Assembly (NCBI RefSeq): GCF_016938855.1
Contig: NZ_JAFHAP010000010.1
Span: 1-64,000 of the forward strand
Source of the DNA: Polycladomyces zharkentensis
GTDB lineage: Bacteria; Bacillota; Bacilli; Thermoactinomycetales; JIR-001
DNA length: 64,000 bases
Direction: 5' to 3'
Program-made: the position numbers and the translations under genes
Shown: positions 61,804-64,000 of the stretch, in pieces
How positions within the stretch are numbered: the first letter of the stretch is position 1
Layout: every line of letters starts with the position of its first letter
The notes under the pieces: generated by a model
Databases searched by the model: none
What the model was told of the DNA's origin: nothing
The model's input: only the letters and a program-made list of their open reading frames with translations

Positions 61804-62682
61804 TCAACGGGAGAGTGATTGAACAGATTGTGAACGATAGCACGGATACGATCCCAATACACGTACTTTACAGCCAAACGCCTCAATCTCGGCGATGGCT
61901 CCTTTCAGCAGAACATGCTCTCTTTCCATTTCGGCATCAATGATAAAGTAATAATTCCCCAGACCCGTTTTCGTTGGGCGGGATTCGATTTTCGTCAAGT
62001 TGATCTTACGCCAGGCGAATGTTGCCAGCACTTGATGCAGCGCGCCGGGAAAATCACTGGCCAGGGTCACGCACAAACTGGTTTTCCACTGACCGGGCGG
62101 TGTGCGGCGTGCCGGCAAAGGGGAGCCCACCGCGATAAAGCGGGTGTAATTGTTTTGGAAGTCTTGTACATCGGCTGACAGTATATGCAGGCCATAGCGC
62201 TTGGCGGCCTGCCGCGTGCCGATCGCCATCCACGCCTCGGTCGGATGCCGGCTCACTTTTTCCGCCGCTTCAGCCGTGCTGTTGGCATATTCCACCTGAA
62301 CCTGCGGATAATGACGGCGCAAATGCAGCTGACATTGCGCGATCGCCTGCGGGTGGGAGATGATCCTGTTCCACGCCTCCTTCTGACGGTTGGCTTGCGA
62401 TGGATGCACAAGCAGGCACTGGGTGATCGGATGAACCAGTTCACCAACGATGGGAACATCCACTTGGTGAATCAACCAATCCAGGGTCAGGTTGACCGCC
62501 CCTTCGATGGCGTTCTCTACCGGAATCACACCGTGCGTGCATTCCCCCCGGTCGACTGCCGACAGCACATCCGGGATGGTGGGATACGGCATCATGTGGA
62601 CGGGCTGATCCGAAAACAGTTGACATGCCGCTTCGTGCGTGAATGTACCTTCTGGTCCCAAATACCCTACCGTCGGTTTCAT
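61804..62682 (-). CDS. pheA: Prephenate dehydratase
   Basis: A 292-residue enzyme for phenylalanine synthesis: catalytic domain VGYLGPEGTFTHEAACQLF, VIPVENAIEGAVNLTLDWL, NNYTRFIAVG with the catalytic Thr-Arg-Phe, and a C-terminal ACT domain (KTSLCVTLASDFPGALHQVLATFAWRKINLTKIESRPTKTGLGNYYFIID) for Phe feedback. ATG at 62682 follows AAAGGAGAGG. Thirteen bases after thrB, so probably in one transcript thrC-thrB-pheA. Confidence 0.95.
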   Translation of the reverse strand: MKPTVGYLGPEGTFTHEAACQLFSDQPVHMMPYPTIPDVLSAVDRGECTHGVIPVENAIEGAVNLTLDWLIHQVDVPIVGELVHPITQCLLVHPSQANRQKEAWNRIISHPQAIAQCQLHLRRHYPQVQVEYANSTAEAAEKVSRHPTEAWMAIGTRQAAKRYGLHILSADVQDFQNNYTRFIAVGSPLPARRTPPGQWKTSLCVTLASDFPGALHQVLATFAWRKINLTKIESRPTKTGLGNYYFIIDAEMEREHVLLKGAIAEIEAFGCKVRVLGSYPCYRSQSVQSLSR

Positions 62683-62695
62683 CGTTCCTCTCCTT

Positions 62696-63637
62696 TTAGA
62701 TGTTTCCCATGAATGTACCCCATTTTTTGAATGTTGTCAATCGGACAGTCGCCCCGTCAGGCCAAGGCTTCAACACTTCGATACGGACGGAGGTGCCCTC
62801 CTGGCCAAATACTTCTCTCATAAAGGCTACGAGCGGCTCGGTCTCGCGGGCAAAGGCGATGACCGTCGGACCGGCTCCGCTCAATGCCGCCCCCCATGCA
62901 CCGTTTTGCGGCGCCTCGCGTAACACCCGCTCCATCCCGGGGATCAACGAGGCCCGATAAGGCTGGTGAAAACGATCCCGCATCGCTGTCTGCAACAATT
63001 CCCATTTGCCGGTGAAAAAGGCGGCCGTCAGCAAGTTGGCCCGACTGCTGGCCAACACCGCTTCATCGTGCGGCAACTCAGGCGGCAGTACCTGCCGTGC
63101 CCGGGAAGTCGGCAAGGGATAAGCGGGGATGGCCGCCACCACGTCCCAACCCGGGCAGGGGGCTTGCACAACATCCACCCGCTCGCCGTCCCATGAGCCG
63201 ATCACCACACCACCCAGCAGTGATGCACCCACATTGTCCGGATGACCTTCACGCTTGGTGGCCTTGAGCAGGATTTCCTCCCGATCCCACGGCTCACCCA
63301 ACAGATGATTGGCCAACAAAAGACCCGCGATAATCGCTGATGCACTGCTCCCCATCCCTCTCATCAACGGGATGTCGCTTTCCGCTTGGATGTGGAGAGG
63401 AGGAGCCGTTTGACCGACCGAACGGAACGCGTCTTCCACCACCTGCAACAGAAAGTTTCGTCCGTCCTGCGGTAATCCTTGAAGATGCGGGCCGATCAGC
63501 TCCAGCTCCGTCCGTTCCGCGGGATACGCCCGGATGCGGAGGAAACGGTTCAAGGCCATTCCGATCGAATCAAATCCCGGACCCAGGTTGGCTGTGCTGG
63601 CCGGCACTGCAATTTCCACGACTTTGTGTTCACACAT
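62696..63637 (-). CDS. thrB: Homoserine kinase
   Basis: A 313-residue GHMP kinase phosphorylating homoserine. N-terminal [30 protein letters not shown] loop [21 protein letters not shown]-terminal [18 protein letters not shown]. The ATG at 63637 lies inside the end of thrC; the two frames overlap by 8 bp, indicating coupling. Full length. Confidence 0.96.
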   Translation of the reverse strand: MCEHKVVEIAVPASTANLGPGFDSIGMALNRFLRIRAYPAERTELELIGPHLQGLPQDGRNFLLQVVEDAFRSVGQTAPPLHIQAESDIPLMRGMGSSASAIIAGLLLANHLLGEPWDREEILLKATKREGHPDNVGASLLGGVVIGSWDGERVDVVQAPCPGWDVVAAIPAYPLPTSRARQVLPPELPHDEAVLASSRANLLTAAFFTGKWELLQTAMRDRFHQPYRASLIPGMERVLREAPQNGAWGAALSGAGPTVIAFARETEPLVAFMREVFGQEGTSVRIEVLKPWPDGATVRLTTFKKWGTFMGNI

Positions 63638-64000
63638 GGAAAACACCTTTTTCCTTCAGGATTTCTTCCAACACCGCATCCATCGTGCAGGGAATCACCC
63701 GCGGCTGCACCGCTGCCGCCTCCAATGCGGTGGACGGATCTTTCAACCCGTTACCGGTCAGTACACACACCACCTTGGAACCGGGACGCAATACTCCTTG
63801 CGCCCACATTTTCATCACACCGGCTAACGACGCGGCCGAAGCGGGTTCAGCGAAGATGCCTTCCGAACGGGCCAGCCTCCGGTATGCGCTGAGGATCTCA
63901 TCATCGGAAACACAATCGATTCGTCCGCCGGACTCTTCCGCCGCCCGTACCGCCAAATGCCAACTGGCCGGATTTCCGATACGAATGGCGGTGGCGATCG
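63630..64000 (-). CDS. thrC: Threonine synthase, C-terminal part (gene runs out of the window)
   Basis: The last 122 residues of a PLP enzyme that converts O-phosphohomoserine to threonine: [63 protein letters not shown] and [16 protein letters not shown], the typical threonine synthase end. The 5' part and PLP lysine are beyond position 64000. First visible gene of the thrC-thrB-pheA unit. Confidence 0.94.
   Translation of the reverse strand, partial: IATAIRIGNPASWHLAVRAAEESGGRIDCVSDDEILSAYRRLARSEGIFAEPASAASLAGVMKMWAQGVLRPGSKVVCVLTGNGLKDPSTALEAAAVQPRVIPCTMDAVLEEILKEKGVFHV

Overview
The window looks like chromosomal DNA of an endospore-forming, probably thermophilic Bacillota, most likely a Thermoactinomycetaceae member (inference from gene content and style, not a database match). 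The backbone keeps a gene order known from Bacillus: apt-recJ-CDF-secDF-comN-spoVB-yrbG-yrzE-(accessory block)-yajC-tgt-queA-ruvB-ruvA-ruvC. Sporulation markers are SpoVB, a LysM spore-coat-like protein with a CotS/YsxE partner, and a LysM/NodB-rich envelope set.

Layout. 0-9 kb: redoxin, secreted proteins, mobB and a sugar ABC transporter whose two permease genes are separated by a 2.1-kb AT-rich insertion. 9-19 kb: nucleotide salvage, DNA repair, Sec translocon and spoVB backbone. 19-29 kb: accessory block holding a PAP2 enzyme, an AT-rich zinc locus (His-rich protein, ZnuA, TIGR03943/permease pair) bracketed by a 235-bp direct repeat, a regulated secreted alpha-amylase, a serine hydrolase and small membrane proteins. 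29-35 kb: yajC-tgt-queA-ruv backbone. 35-43 kb: MATE pump, MBL hydrolase, decayed duplicates of both, two SAM methyltransferases, threonine dehydratase, a 172-bp MITE and a full IS608-like element. 43-47 kb: qoxABCD aa3-type quinol oxidase. 47-60 kb: two NodB deacetylases, yebC, a coupled amidase-NadE pair, spore-coat pair, ABC-2 exporter, map. 60-64 kb: ilvE behind a ykkC-type (probably ppGpp) riboswitch, then pheA, thrB and the 3' part of thrC.

The most striking structure is an IS200/IS605 (IS608-like) family seen three times (1-53, 38868-39039, 41555-43120). Every copy sits exactly in the stop codon of a gene that runs into its right end. The reconstructed empty sites read xxG TAA; after insertion the element end supplies xxT TGA, so the gene stays intact with only its last residue changed. 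The full copy has also separated the qox operon from a strong terminator, has a TnpA with an internal in-frame deletion, and retains an apparently intact TnpB and a right-end guide-RNA region. The MITE keeps the same right-end RNA segment and could act as a guide-only satellite.

Two copies of a second small IS605-like element, several gene fragments and two frameshifted genes show an actively remodelled chromosome. All comparisons here were made by eye.
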